From assembly GCF_004765815.2 (NCBI RefSeq), contig NZ_ML974127.1, positions 846,927 to 910,926 of the forward strand: a DNA stretch of 64,000 nucleotides, written 5' to 3'. The notes below the pieces were generated by a model. It did no database searches, was not told the origin of the DNA, and saw only the letters and a list, made by a program, of their open reading frames with translations. Below, piece after piece: positions 26,204 through 34,337 of this stretch. How positions within the stretch are numbered: position 1 is the stretch's first letter; each line of letters opens with the position of its first letter. Source of the stretch: Halorussus salinus. GTDB taxonomy: Archaea > Halobacteriota > Halobacteria > Halobacteriales > Haladaptataceae. Position numbers and translations under genes: made by a program.

Positions 26204-26884
26204 TCAGAGCGGAATCGGGAGCCACCGGAGCCACCGAACGACGCGCTCGGGAGCTAACAGCGGCGGATGGAGGACGAGCCAGTCCAGCAGGCCCAGCCCG
26301 AGGCCGTGGGCGACGACCGACGGGAGGATGGAGTTGCTCTTGTAATCGACCGCGCCGAACAGCACGTCGGTCGGTCCCGACAGCGCGAGTTCGATGGGCG
26401 GCTTGTAGAGGTGGTGAAACGCGTACACCACCGGACTGATGAAGACGCTCTTGAAGCCAATCTCCCGCACGCCGACACAGAGCAGGCCCCGGTAGTACGT
26501 CTCGGCGGCCAGCGCGACGAGAAACTGCATCGCCGCGTGGGGGAGGAACTGCGCGAGCGCGGGACTCGTCTCCCACATCGGGTAGTAGGCCCGAATCGTC
26601 GGGAGCGACGACCCGACGACGTAGAACGGGAGGACGAACAGCGAGAGCAGGACAGTGTTGCGAATCACGGTGCGGTCCACGCGATACCCGAGGTGACGGC
26701 CGTGTCGGACCGCCAGCCCGAGCGGGGCGAGAATGTAGACGACGGTGTCCCGGACGAGTCGCTCGTGCAGTCCGCCCACGTCCCAACTCATCCAGACGAC
26801 GGTCAGCACTGCACCGGCCGCCAGCGCGCGCTGGACCCAACTCAGCCGGGCGACGCCCCGGCGGACCGACCGAGCGACCGACAC
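26204..26884 (-). CDS. CPBP/CAAX-type intramembrane protease-like protein
   Basis: A 226-residue membrane protein with about six helices. AAETYYRGLLCVGVREIG matches the E-x3-R motif of CPBP proteases, with only one of the usual two glutamates. ISPVVYAFHHLYKPP and LPSVVAHGLGLGLLDWLV supply the later histidines. Such proteins act as intramembrane proteases or bacteriocin-immunity-like factors; the substrate is unknown. It starts one base after the DUF5789-like gene ends, so the two form an operon. Confidence 0.75.
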   Translation of the reverse strand: MSVARSVRRGVARLSWVQRALAAGAVLTVVWMSWDVGGLHERLVRDTVVYILAPLGLAVRHGRHLGYRVDRTVIRNTVLLSLFVLPFYVVGSSLPTIRAYYPMWETSPALAQFLPHAAMQFLVALAAETYYRGLLCVGVREIGFKSVFISPVVYAFHHLYKPPIELALSGPTDVLFGAVDYKSNSILPSVVAHGLGLGLLDWLVLHPPLLAPERVVRWLRWLPIPL

Positions 26885-26885
26885 G

Positions 26886-27176
26886 CTACTCGCTCGCGGT
26901 CGGGACCGGGCCCGTCCCGGTCTCGGCGCGGATTACTTCGAGGAACTCTTGGCGGCTCTGGAAGTAGGTCTCGTCTACGGCGTCGAGCAGTTCCGACAGC
27001 TCGCGCGGGCCGTCGGGCGTCCGGACGGTCGCGCCCTCCTCTTTCCGGAGGATTTCGCTCTTCTGGACCGGCCAGTGGAGTCGAGAAGCGACGCGGACGA
27101 GCGGCGCACCCTCGACGGGTTCACCCTCGCCGAGTTCGACGGCGGGCTCTGAGTCTTCCTCGTTGTCGTCAGCCAT
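26886..27176 (-). CDS. DUF5789-like small protein
   Basis: A 96-residue acidic soluble protein: VELGEGEPVEGAPLVRVASRLHWPVQKSEILRKEEGATVRTPDGPRELSELLDAVDETYFQSRQEFLEVI. The pattern matches the haloarchaeal DUF5789 family, whose function is unknown. First gene of a two-gene operon with the CPBP protein. Confidence 0.8.
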   Translation of the reverse strand: MADDNEEDSEPAVELGEGEPVEGAPLVRVASRLHWPVQKSEILRKEEGATVRTPDGPRELSELLDAVDETYFQSRQEFLEVIRAETGTGPVPTASE

Positions 27177-27278
27177 ACGCCGAGATTCGAATCCCTCGGG
27201 ATTAGAGTTTTCGGAACGACCTTTCGTGCTTTCGCGTGGCTCGCGGCGACGGTCGATATCACCGGGCGGAATAGCGCG

Positions 27279-27575
27279 CTACTCGCGGATGTCGACGTAC
27301 CCGTCGCTGTAGACGGTAACTTCGTAGTCGAGAAGAGTGAATACGACGTGACCACTGCCGCGGGGCATCCCGTTGTGGCGGTCACTGAAGAGGTTGTCGA
27401 GCGCGTCGGGGTCTATCTGGTCGTACAGCGGCGTCCCGAGTTCGGCGGGTTCGCGGTCGGCGGCCTCCGCGACGGCGTCGATGACCGCGGCGCTCAAGGG
27501 TTGGTCGCGGTCGTAGGTCGCGCGTTCGGTTATTTCGTGGGCGTCGTTAGGGTTCTCGATAGCGTTCTCACTCAT
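27279..27575 (-). CDS. HalOD1 output domain protein
   Basis: A 98-residue single-domain protein. SAAVIDAVAEAADREPAELGTPLYDQIDPDALDNLF followed by GHVVFTLLDYEVTVYSDGYVDI is the HalOD1 pattern: a two-helix part and a beta hairpin. These domains are thought to act as outputs in haloarchaeal signalling. No sensor gene is adjacent. Confidence 0.85.
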   Translation of the reverse strand: MSENAIENPNDAHEITERATYDRDQPLSAAVIDAVAEAADREPAELGTPLYDQIDPDALDNLFSDRHNGMPRGSGHVVFTLLDYEVTVYSDGYVDIRE

Positions 27576-27689
27576 ATGTGGTAGTCCTCCGTTCGGCAGA
27601 CGCTACTCCACTTTGCTGCTGCATCACATAAAAAATCTCCGCAACAAATTTGAAAAAGTTGTTTCGGTGTCAATACTACTCGGTCGCTC

Positions 27690-28985
27690 TCAGGGTCGCT
27701 CGGCCGAAATCGTACGGATTGCTCCCGCCAGTACGTCGATACCGACCGGGAGCGACGCCTCGTCCACGTCGAAGGTCGCGGTGTGGTGGCCGCCGGGGTG
27801 GTCGGTGCCGACGCCGACGTAGGCCGCCTTCCCGCCGTTCTGCTGGACGGCCCGCATCAGGTAGGTCGCGTCCTCGCTCCCGCCCAACTCGTCGCGGTGG
27901 ACCACGTTCTCGACGCCGGAGGTCTCGCCCGCTACGTCGCCGACGATGGAGACCAACTCCTCGTCGCTCTCGGCGCTCGGGGCCTCGCCGTTGGTCGTGA
28001 TATCGACCTCGCAACCGTGCATCTCGGCCGCGGACTCGATGACGCGCTCGGCGCGCTCTTTCGTGTAATCTTTGAGTTCGGTCGTCTCGCCCCGGACCTC
28101 GCCCTCCACGAAGGCCTCCTCGGGGATAATGTTAGTCGCGGTCCCGCCGCCGACCTTGCCCGCGTTGACTCTGGTCGCGCCCTCGTCGTGGCGTGGGATG
28201 GCGTAGAGGTTCTGGACCGCGGCCGCCATCGCCTGCACGGCGTTCTCGCCCTCGTTTGGCTCCCCGCCAGCGTGGGCCGGTTCCCCGGAAAACTCGGCGC
28301 GGAAGTGGCTCACCGCGAGGAACCCGTCGAGGCCCGCGACGACTTCCCCGGTCGGGTGGTCGAGACCGATGTGGGCCGCCAGCAGGTAATCAACGTCTTC
28401 GAGATGGTCGCTCTCGGCCATCGACTTACCGCCCGCTATCATCTCCTCGCCGGGTTGGAAGAAGACCTTGAGCGTCCCCTCGAAATCGCTGTCCTCGACA
28501 GCCTCGATGACGCCCAAGCCGATGGTCGCGTGGGCGTCGTGGCCGCAGGCGTGCATCGCGCCCTCGTGTTCCGACCGGAAGCCCTCCGCGGCGGGTTCGT
28601 GGTCGTCGTCCTCGGACTCGGCGCGCAGGAGGCCGTCGATGTCCACGCGGAGGCCGACGGTCGGTGCCTCCTCGGGGTTCTCGCCCTGCTCGATTACTGC
28701 TACCGCACCCGTGTAGCCGCCCTCCAGTTGCCGGAGGACCTCCTCGTCCGCGCCCGCCTCGCGGGCCTGCTCGTACCACTCGGCCAGTTCCTCGTCGTCC
28801 GGGACGGCCATGCGGGCTTCCTCGGCGATGGCGTCCGGGCCGACGTGAAGTTCGTCCACGCCGATACGTTCAAGTTCTTCGACGATTCTGGCGGTCGTGT
28901 AAAACTCGCGCCACGCGGGTTCGGGGTGGCGGTGGAGGTCGCGTCGAATCTCGACCAGTCGGTCGCGCTCGGCCTGTTGGCTCAT
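27690..28985 (-). CDS. M20-family amidohydrolase (AbgA/AbgB-like)
   Basis: A 431-residue zinc peptidase/amidohydrolase. RRDLHRHPEPAWREFYT is the N-terminal family signature; HACGHDAHATIG provides metal ligands; FFQPGEEMIAGGKSM contains the catalytic Glu; AHIGLDHPTGEV and TDHPGGHHTATFDVDE give further ligands. A lid domain spans about residues 220-340. It resembles enzymes that cleave acyl- or aminobenzoyl-amino acids. It is divergent from the NhaC antiporter gene. Confidence 0.85.
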   Translation of the reverse strand: MSQQAERDRLVEIRRDLHRHPEPAWREFYTTARIVEELERIGVDELHVGPDAIAEEARMAVPDDEELAEWYEQAREAGADEEVLRQLEGGYTGAVAVIEQGENPEEAPTVGLRVDIDGLLRAESEDDDHEPAAEGFRSEHEGAMHACGHDAHATIGLGVIEAVEDSDFEGTLKVFFQPGEEMIAGGKSMAESDHLEDVDYLLAAHIGLDHPTGEVVAGLDGFLAVSHFRAEFSGEPAHAGGEPNEGENAVQAMAAAVQNLYAIPRHDEGATRVNAGKVGGGTATNIIPEEAFVEGEVRGETTELKDYTKERAERVIESAAEMHGCEVDITTNGEAPSAESDEELVSIVGDVAGETSGVENVVHRDELGGSEDATYLMRAVQQNGGKAAYVGVGTDHPGGHHTATFDVDEASLPVGIDVLAGAIRTISAERP

Positions 28986-29157
28986 GTGGGTTCGGAGGGG
29001 TCCGGGCGGCTTAAGTGCTGGAGGCCCGGCAAGCCGTGACGGGAATCGTCCCGCGGTAGCCGCCCGCTTCGCCCGAAAATCGACCGAAGGCTGACAGAAA
29101 CCGACTGTCGAAGGGGGTGGCTTCTTGTACCCGGCATGAATAGACCCCCGAGAGAGT

Positions 29158-30738
29158 ATGGCTGACAGGGAAGACGACTCACCAGAAGAGACAGTCGCAG
29201 AGGAACTGGCAGACGCCAGACAGGCCCGGACCGGGCCGCGAATCGAGTTCTACGGCGGCCCCGCGGCCAGCGCCATCCCCATCGCGCTGTTCATCGCGTG
29301 GGCCATCTTCCAGAGCGGACTCCTCCGAATCGGCGACACGCAGGGCCTCGTCGCCGGGATGTTGGTCTCGCTCATCGTGGGCATGTTCTTCGCTAAGGGA
29401 GACTGGAAGACGTACGCAAACACCATCTTCGAAGGGATGACCCAACGAGTCGCCGCGACGGCCATCGTCGCGTGGCTCTGGGCGGGCATGTTCGCCGACA
29501 CGATTCAGGCGGGCGAGTTCGTCAGCGGCCTCGTCTGGGCGGCGGACGTACTGTCGGTCGGGGCGGCGCTGTTCCCGGCTATCACGTTCGTCCTCGCGGC
29601 CCTGCTGGCGACCGGCATCGGCACGGGCTACGGGACGGTCATCGCGTTCACCGGCCTGTTCTTCCCGGCGGGCGTGCTGGTCGGCGCGAACCCGACCCTG
29701 CTGTTCGGCGCGATTCTCTCGGGTGCGGTGTTCGGCGACAACCTCGCGCCGGTCTCGGACACGACCATCGTGAGCGCGGTTACGCAGGACGCCGACATCG
29801 GCGGCGTCGTCGCCTCGCGGTTCAAGTACGCCATCGTCGCGGCGGTGCTGGCGTTCGTCGCCTACCTCGTCGGCGGGTCGGTGATGCCCGGCGCGGACGT
29901 GGCGAGGAGCGCCGACATCCTCGGCGGCCAGACCGAGGCGCTCGGTCTCGTCCACCTCGCGTCCATCGGCGTCGTCATCGCCACGGCCGTGAGCGGTCGG
30001 CACATCGTGGAAGCGATTTCGTGGGGTCTCATCGTCGCGTTCGTCGCGAACGTCGTCTTCGACCTCGCGTCGGTCTCGGAGATGTTGCTGTTCACCGCAC
30101 CGGACAGCACTGCGCTGGCCGAATCGCTGGCGTTCCTGCCGTTCGTCGCCGTCGCTCCGGCGGGGTCGGACGCCGTCGGCGTCTCGGGGACCATCTACTC
30201 GGGCGCGGTCGGGTTCTTCCCACTCATCGTCCTGACCCTGCTCATCGTGGCGGGAGCGCGCATCATGATTCAGGGCGGCGGGTTCGAGGCCATCCAGAAC
30301 TGGTTGCTCACCAACATCGCGACCAACGTCCGGCGCGCCGAGACCACGATGGTCCTCGGTACCGCGTCGGTCAACGCGATGATAACCATCAACACCGCCG
30401 CCGAAATCGCCATCGCGCCGTACATCGCTCGCATCGGCGAACGGTTCAACGTCAACGGCTACCGGCGCGCGAACATTCTGGACGCCAACACCTCCGCACT
30501 CGGCTACATCTTCCCGTGGGCGGGCGGCGTCCTCGTGGGCTTCACCGAGATGCAGGGACTCGTCGGCGCGAACGGCTTCGACTGGTTCACCCAGTCGCTG
30601 GTGGTCAACCCCGCGGAAGTCTGGCCGTTCGTGTTCCACGGCTGGTTCCTGTTCGGCGTGTTCATTATCTCCGCCCTGACCGGGTTCGGCCTCGAATACA
30701 CGAGTGACCGCGAGTCCGAGGAGGTGGCTCGCGTATGA
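29158..30738 (+). CDS. nhaC: NhaC-family Na+/H+ antiporter
   Basis: A 526-residue membrane protein with about 12 helices. GTGYGTVIAFTGLFFPAGVLVGANPTLLFGAILSGAVFGDNLAPVSDTTIVSA carries the conserved GDNLAPVSDTT motif of NhaC/ArsB-like antiporters. The mirrored half has MVLGTASVNAMITINTAAEIAIAP and LDANTSALGYIFPW. It would exchange cytoplasmic Na+ (or an amino acid/organic anion in relatives) for H+. Its stop overlaps the start of a small protein gene (ATGA), so they are co-translated. Confidence 0.9.
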   Translation: MADREDDSPEETVAEELADARQARTGPRIEFYGGPAASAIPIALFIAWAIFQSGLLRIGDTQGLVAGMLVSLIVGMFFAKGDWKTYANTIFEGMTQRVAATAIVAWLWAGMFADTIQAGEFVSGLVWAADVLSVGAALFPAITFVLAALLATGIGTGYGTVIAFTGLFFPAGVLVGANPTLLFGAILSGAVFGDNLAPVSDTTIVSAVTQDADIGGVVASRFKYAIVAAVLAFVAYLVGGSVMPGADVARSADILGGQTEALGLVHLASIGVVIATAVSGRHIVEAISWGLIVAFVANVVFDLASVSEMLLFTAPDSTALAESLAFLPFVAVAPAGSDAVGVSGTIYSGAVGFFPLIVLTLLIVAGARIMIQGGGFEAIQNWLLTNIATNVRRAETTMVLGTASVNAMITINTAAEIAIAPYIARIGERFNVNGYRRANILDANTSALGYIFPWAGGVLVGFTEMQGLVGANGFDWFTQSLVVNPAEVWPFVFHGWFLFGVFIISALTGFGLEYTSDRESEEVARV

Positions 30739-31001
30739 GCCTCCGCGAGAAGTACTTCGCTGGCTTGGGCTTCCGGACGAACAAACCCAGCTTCGAACCG
30801 GGCGAGGAGATTTCGGTGTTCGTGACCTGCTACCACGGAACCACGCCGGTCGCACGGGTCGGCGACAGCGTCCTCCGCATCGAGGGCGCGCCCGACGACG
30901 CGCTCGACACCCGCGTCAGACTCCGGGTCGAGGAGTTCGACGACAACGACCACGACGGCACGGCGACGTATCTGGAGACCGTCGGCGAGTCGTCGTTCTG
31001 A
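30735..31001 (+). CDS. Small TRAM-like OB-fold protein co-translated with nhaC (DUF7513-like)
   Basis: An 88-residue soluble protein. PGEEISVFVTCYHGTTPVARVGDSVLRIEGAPDDALDTRVRLRVEEFDDNDHDGTATYLE has the strand spacing of a TRAM domain (G-x-ARVG...V-x-I-EGA...VRLRV...GTATY). This reading is an inference from pattern only. It overlaps the antiporter gene by four bases. Confidence 0.75.
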   Translation: MSLREKYFAGLGFRTNKPSFEPGEEISVFVTCYHGTTPVARVGDSVLRIEGAPDDALDTRVRLRVEEFDDNDHDGTATYLETVGESSF

Positions 31002-31098
31002 GCCTCCTCGGTCGCTCGGCTTCGAGGCCAGAGTTTTCGTTTTTTGGAGACACGAAGTAGTACTCGCGCAATCTATACCGGGCAGTCTCCACATTCTC

Positions 31099-31268
31099 CT
31101 CGGCGCGTGCGGAGCGACCGCTCGTGGGTCGCTCCGAGCGCGCGAGGGATGACCGAACGAGTTCCCGGAGGGGACGAGTGACGGAATCGGTTGGGGAGGC
31201 GTGAGGCCTGCAGTTGCGGTGCCGTGCGGGACGGTTGCGGTGTAGTGCAGTTCGCGGTCGCGATACGA
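31099..31268 (+). repeat. Intergenic modular GC-rich element, copy G
   Basis: It lies in the 356-bp convergent gap 31002-31357. Hairpin at 31104-31144 with inner arms GGAGCGACC and GGTCGCTCC, then GAGCGCGCGAGGGATGA, a middle segment, CGGTTGGGGAGGCGTGAGGC and CAGTTGCGGTGCCGTGCGG repeats. The inner stem differs from copies A/B/D on both arms but remains complementary. No gene is visible in the gap. Confidence 0.83.
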
Positions 31269-31357
31269 TGCACTCGCGCCCGAAGCCGACGCCTCGTCGT
31301 CACTTCGTCAGAGGGAGAACGCACTACAGAAAGCGCGTCCGCAGAACTCCCAGAGAA

Positions 31358-31684
31358 TCAGGCCATCTGCTCTATCTGTTCGAGTTCGACCTCGACGTGG
31401 ACGCCGTCGGGGAAGTCGAACTCGGTGACCTGCCGGGCCAGTTTGTTGTGGCCCACGATCTCCATCTCGCGGGTGTACACCGTGTAGTCCCACGACCGGA
31501 ACTGGCGATGCTCCTCGCCCGCGGCCGTCTTGTACTGCGGGACGCTGAGCCGTTCGGGCGGCGCGGAGTGAGGCCCGCGGAGTTCCGCACCCTTTCGTTC
31601 CGCTGTCGAGCGAATCTCGTCTACGATTCGGTCCAGAGCGGGGCGATTGCCGCTCTGAAGTCGGAGTTTAGTTACGAAGGTCAT
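31358..31684 (-). CDS. uS10-like ribosomal protein paralog
   Basis: A 108-residue protein starting MTFVTKLRLQSGNRPALDRIVDEI at 31684. ERKGAELRGPHSAPPERLSVPQYK corresponds to the S10 central region, and WDYTVYTREMEIVGHNKLARQVTEFDFPDGVHVEVELEQIEQ to its C-terminal strands. It is shorter and more acidic than genuine S10 and stands alone instead of beside an elongation-factor gene. It may be a ribosome-associated or moonlighting S10 paralog. Confidence 0.8.
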   Translation of the reverse strand: MTFVTKLRLQSGNRPALDRIVDEIRSTAERKGAELRGPHSAPPERLSVPQYKTAAGEEHRQFRSWDYTVYTREMEIVGHNKLARQVTEFDFPDGVHVEVELEQIEQMA

Positions 31685-31947
31685 GGCTGGGGGTTCGGTG
31701 TCGATGTTGTTCAGCATCGAGGTACGTAAAACGTCTGTTCTTCGGGCGCTCCGCGAGAGCCGCGACCCGAGCGACTACTGCGTGACTATTCACCCTCCGG
31801 CTCCTCGGCGGTATCCGACGACCTAGCATCGCTCCGGGCGATTCTGATGGTTCGTCACCCGAATCGCTCGAATCGCTCCACGGGCGCGTCGGTCTGACGG
31901 CCATTCTCCGACATTCTCTTAACCGACGGCCGTTTATACTCCGGTAA

Positions 31948-32385
31948 ATGACGGTTGAAGCTACGAGCGCGGGTGCGATCCTCTACCGGGATACCCGCGG
32001 TCGCCGGGAATACCTCCTCCTCAAGTCCCGTCCGGGCGACTGGGAGTTCCCCAAAGGCGGCGTGGAGGGGGACGAAGAGCTACAGCAAACAGCCATCCGC
32101 GAAGTGAAAGAGGAGGCCGGAATCAAGGACTTCCGGCTCCTCGACGGCTTCCGAGACGATTACGATTACGTCTTCGAGGCCAACGGCAACACCATCCACA
32201 AGACGGTCCACCTGTTCGTCGCCAAGTCCTACGAGGCGAGCGCGGAGCTGTCCCACGAACACCGCGACCACCAGTGGCGCGACTACGAACAGGCCATCAA
32301 CACCATCACGCAGGACGGACCGCGGGACATCCTCGAAGACGCCCACGAGTTCCTGAACGAGAAAGAGGAGAACGGCGACGTGTAG
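31948..32385 (+). CDS. Nudix hydrolase (diadenosine tetraphosphatase-like)
   Basis: A 145-residue enzyme. The Nudix box GGVEGDEELQQTAIREVKEEAGI is complete (G-x5-E-x7-REVKEEAG). The front part SAGAILYRDTRGRREYLLLKSRPGDWEFPKG and LFVAKSYE resemble Ap4A hydrolases, which split dinucleoside polyphosphates. It probably cleans up Ap4A or related metabolites. It lies just upstream of, and parallel to, the DUF5787-like gene. Confidence 0.88.
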   Translation: MTVEATSAGAILYRDTRGRREYLLLKSRPGDWEFPKGGVEGDEELQQTAIREVKEEAGIKDFRLLDGFRDDYDYVFEANGNTIHKTVHLFVAKSYEASAELSHEHRDHQWRDYEQAINTITQDGPRDILEDAHEFLNEKEENGDV

Positions 32386-32482
32386 GCCGCCCGTCGCGTC
32401 TTCTCTCGAACTCCTCGGGTTGACCGACCAGCGCCGCGAGCGTGACCGAACGACTTAGGCCGACCCGCTCCGAACGCCGACC

Positions 32483-33532
32483 GTGACCGACGCGGACGCC
32501 GACCCCGAGTTCGTCTTCGAGTTGCGGACCTGCCGGTGGGCCGAGCGCGAGTGGCCGCCCGCGAGTACCGAGTCTCCCTCCACGCCCGCCATCGTCGCGC
32601 GGCAACTCGGCACCAAGCGCAGGCGCTGGGACACCCTCGTCGTGGAGGTGGACCCCGAGGAGTTCCGCCAGCGAGCCAACTTCGGGCGCGAGCGCCTCGA
32701 CTCGGACTTGCTCGACGTGGTACCCCACGCCCCGGCCGACTGGGAGTACTACCGCGACGCGCTCCCGGACCCCGGCTACCCGTGGCGCTACGTCCGCGAG
32801 ACCATCCACCGCGCCGACGACCGCGGGATTCTCGACGTGCGAAAGCGGTCCAATCGCATCGAGATTCGCCGCAAGTGGGCCTACCCCGACTGGGTGGAGC
32901 GTATCGTCGCCGTCGAGAACAAGCCCGACTTGGATGCCAGCGCGGCCCGCGACCTCGCCGCGCAGATGGAGTACGACGTGGCGCTGTCGCTGGCCGACGA
33001 GGTGTGGGTCGCCACGCGCGAGACCGGCCAGCGCGTCGAACCTGCCCTGCTGGAGCGTCTGCCCGTCGAGGTTGGCATCCTGACACTAAATGCGGACTCG
33101 CGTGACGCCAGTGTCGAGTGGTTCCCCCGGAGCCTCGACGCCGATGCACCGGGAACCCTGATTCGGGAACGCGGCGAGGAGACCGCCTACGGAAGCGCGG
33201 CCTCGCGGTTCGACTACGCCGACCCCGAGTGGAAAGCCCGGAAGCGCCTCGAAATCGCCGAGCGCGCCTACGAGAAAGGGTGGCGCTCGTTCGCCGAGAC
33301 GATGCGCCCGGACTGTCGGCACTTCCGGTTGCGCCGCGAGGGCCGGACGCTCCTGCCGTACTGCCCGGCGAAAAACTGCCACCAGACGAGTTCGGAGTGT
33401 TCCGGCTCTTGCCCCCAATTTTCGCCGGAGCCGCCCCAGTGGCGGACGAAGAACTGGCCAATCGAGGGCGGGCCGGGGAAGGGGATTCGGCGAATTCTGG
33501 AGGCCAGACGCGAGCGCAACCGGCCCGGTTGA
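32483..33532 (+). CDS. DUF5787-like protein with PD-(D/E)XK-type and four-Cys motifs
   Basis: A 349-residue protein starting at a GTG (32483). Near the middle, YPDWVERIVAVENK (Pro135-Asp136, Glu145, Lys147) followed by QMEY (Gln161, Tyr164) reads like a PD-(D/E)XK nuclease core with a RecB-type Q-x-x-Y motif. The C-terminal part has CRHF (Cys278), then Cys294, Cys299, Cys306 and Cys310, and one Cys17 lies near the N-terminus, reminiscent of the iron-sulfur-binding cysteines of Cas4/AddB nucleases. These assignments are mine from motif reading; the resemblance to the haloarchaeal DUF5787 family is from memory. Function unknown, possibly DNA repair. Confidence 0.75.
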   Translation: MTDADADPEFVFELRTCRWAEREWPPASTESPSTPAIVARQLGTKRRRWDTLVVEVDPEEFRQRANFGRERLDSDLLDVVPHAPADWEYYRDALPDPGYPWRYVRETIHRADDRGILDVRKRSNRIEIRRKWAYPDWVERIVAVENKPDLDASAARDLAAQMEYDVALSLADEVWVATRETGQRVEPALLERLPVEVGILTLNADSRDASVEWFPRSLDADAPGTLIRERGEETAYGSAASRFDYADPEWKARKRLEIAERAYEKGWRSFAETMRPDCRHFRLRREGRTLLPYCPAKNCHQTSSECSGSCPQFSPEPPQWRTKNWPIEGGPGKGIRRILEARRERNRPG

Positions 33533-33555
33533 TCGGACACCGAACCTCGACCCGA

Positions 33556-34056
33556 CTACTCCGAGACCGACACCTCGACCGAATCGCGCTCGACGGCCAG
33601 CTTGAACGTCGGCACGGTCCGGTAGACGACTTCCACGACGCCCTTGCGCCGCAGGGCCTGCAGGGCGCTCCGGACCTCCTCGGCCTCGGGGTCCACGCCG
33701 AACTCCGCGCGCACTTTCTGGAGGACCGAGACCACGCTCTCCGAGTCGTCGTCCGGTCCGGCGACGACCGCGAACACCTGCTGTTGGAGTCGCGGGACTC
33801 GAATCGCCGAGGGGACGCCGCTCCCCTCGTCGTCCACGACGCCGGGTTCCACGTCCACCAGTTCCGCGGCCTCCTCGGTCGCCCGAATCAGGCTGTTGTC
33901 GTCGCGGTAGTAGTAGTCCTTGAGTTCGTTTTCGAGGTACTGGTGAACCTCGCTCCCGCTTTCGAGACCCCAACGCTCCTGCAGTTCCGCGTTCTTGGTC
34001 GGCTGTAGCTCCACGAGGTCGGCGAGTCGCTCGCGGGCCTCCTCAGAGAGAGTCAT
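33556..34056 (-). CDS. DUF5797-like winged-helix protein
   Basis: A 166-residue soluble protein. The N-terminal part EEARERLADLVELQPTKNAELQERWGLESGSEVHQYLENELKDYYYRDDNSLIRAT is a helix-turn-helix with a wing. The C-terminal part (VVSVLQKVRAEFGVDPEAEEVRSALQALRRKGVVEVVYRTVPTFKLAV) looks like a second winged helix. It is probably DNA-binding; targets unknown. It is convergent with the DUF5787-like gene and divergent from the enoyl-CoA hydratase. Confidence 0.78.
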   Translation of the reverse strand: MTLSEEARERLADLVELQPTKNAELQERWGLESGSEVHQYLENELKDYYYRDDNSLIRATEEAAELVDVEPGVVDDEGSGVPSAIRVPRLQQQVFAVVAGPDDDSESVVSVLQKVRAEFGVDPEAEEVRSALQALRRKGVVEVVYRTVPTFKLAVERDSVEVSVSE

Positions 34057-34180
34057 TGTGCGGCGCTACGGCGCGACGATATTTCCACTTTCCGGAAGGA
34101 AGAAAGGGCGACGACGGAGCGAGTGCGAGTGGGGAAGGGGCAACGATGGAGCTAGTTTGAGTGGAGAAAGGCAAGACGAG

Positions 34181-34337
34181 CTAGCTTCAGGCTTGAGCCA
34201 ATCATACGGCACCGCAACTGCACCACCCCGCATCAGCCTCACACCTCCCCAACCTCGCGGTCGCTTCGCTCCCGCGTCCCTCGCGCGGATGGGCGCGGCG
34301 CGCGACTGCACGCCACGCCCCCACGCGCCGGGGTGAT
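34181..34337 (-). repeat. Intergenic modular GC-rich element, copy F (reverse)
   Basis: It occupies the 383-bp divergent gap 34057-34439. On the minus strand: a shortened hairpin (CGCGCG arms near 34290-34310), GAGGGACGCGGGAGCGAAGCGACCGCGAGGTTGGGGAGGTGTGAGGC-type sequence, GTGCAGTTGCGGTGCCG, then the 18-bp tail GCTCAAGCCTGAAGCTAG (34181-34198 in reverse), identical to copy D. A partial second tail (GCTAGTTTGAGT) lies at 34151. No gene is seen in the gap. Confidence 0.85.

Noticed and set aside
2229-34337. CRISPR array interpretation of the repeated sequences
   Set aside because: The copies are kilobases apart, about 150 bp long, in both orientations and without spacer regularity; no cas genes are present.
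2229-34337. MITE or insertion sequence interpretation of the element
   Set aside because: I see no terminal inverted repeats, consistent target-site duplications or transposase; a mobile origin remains possible but is unsupported.
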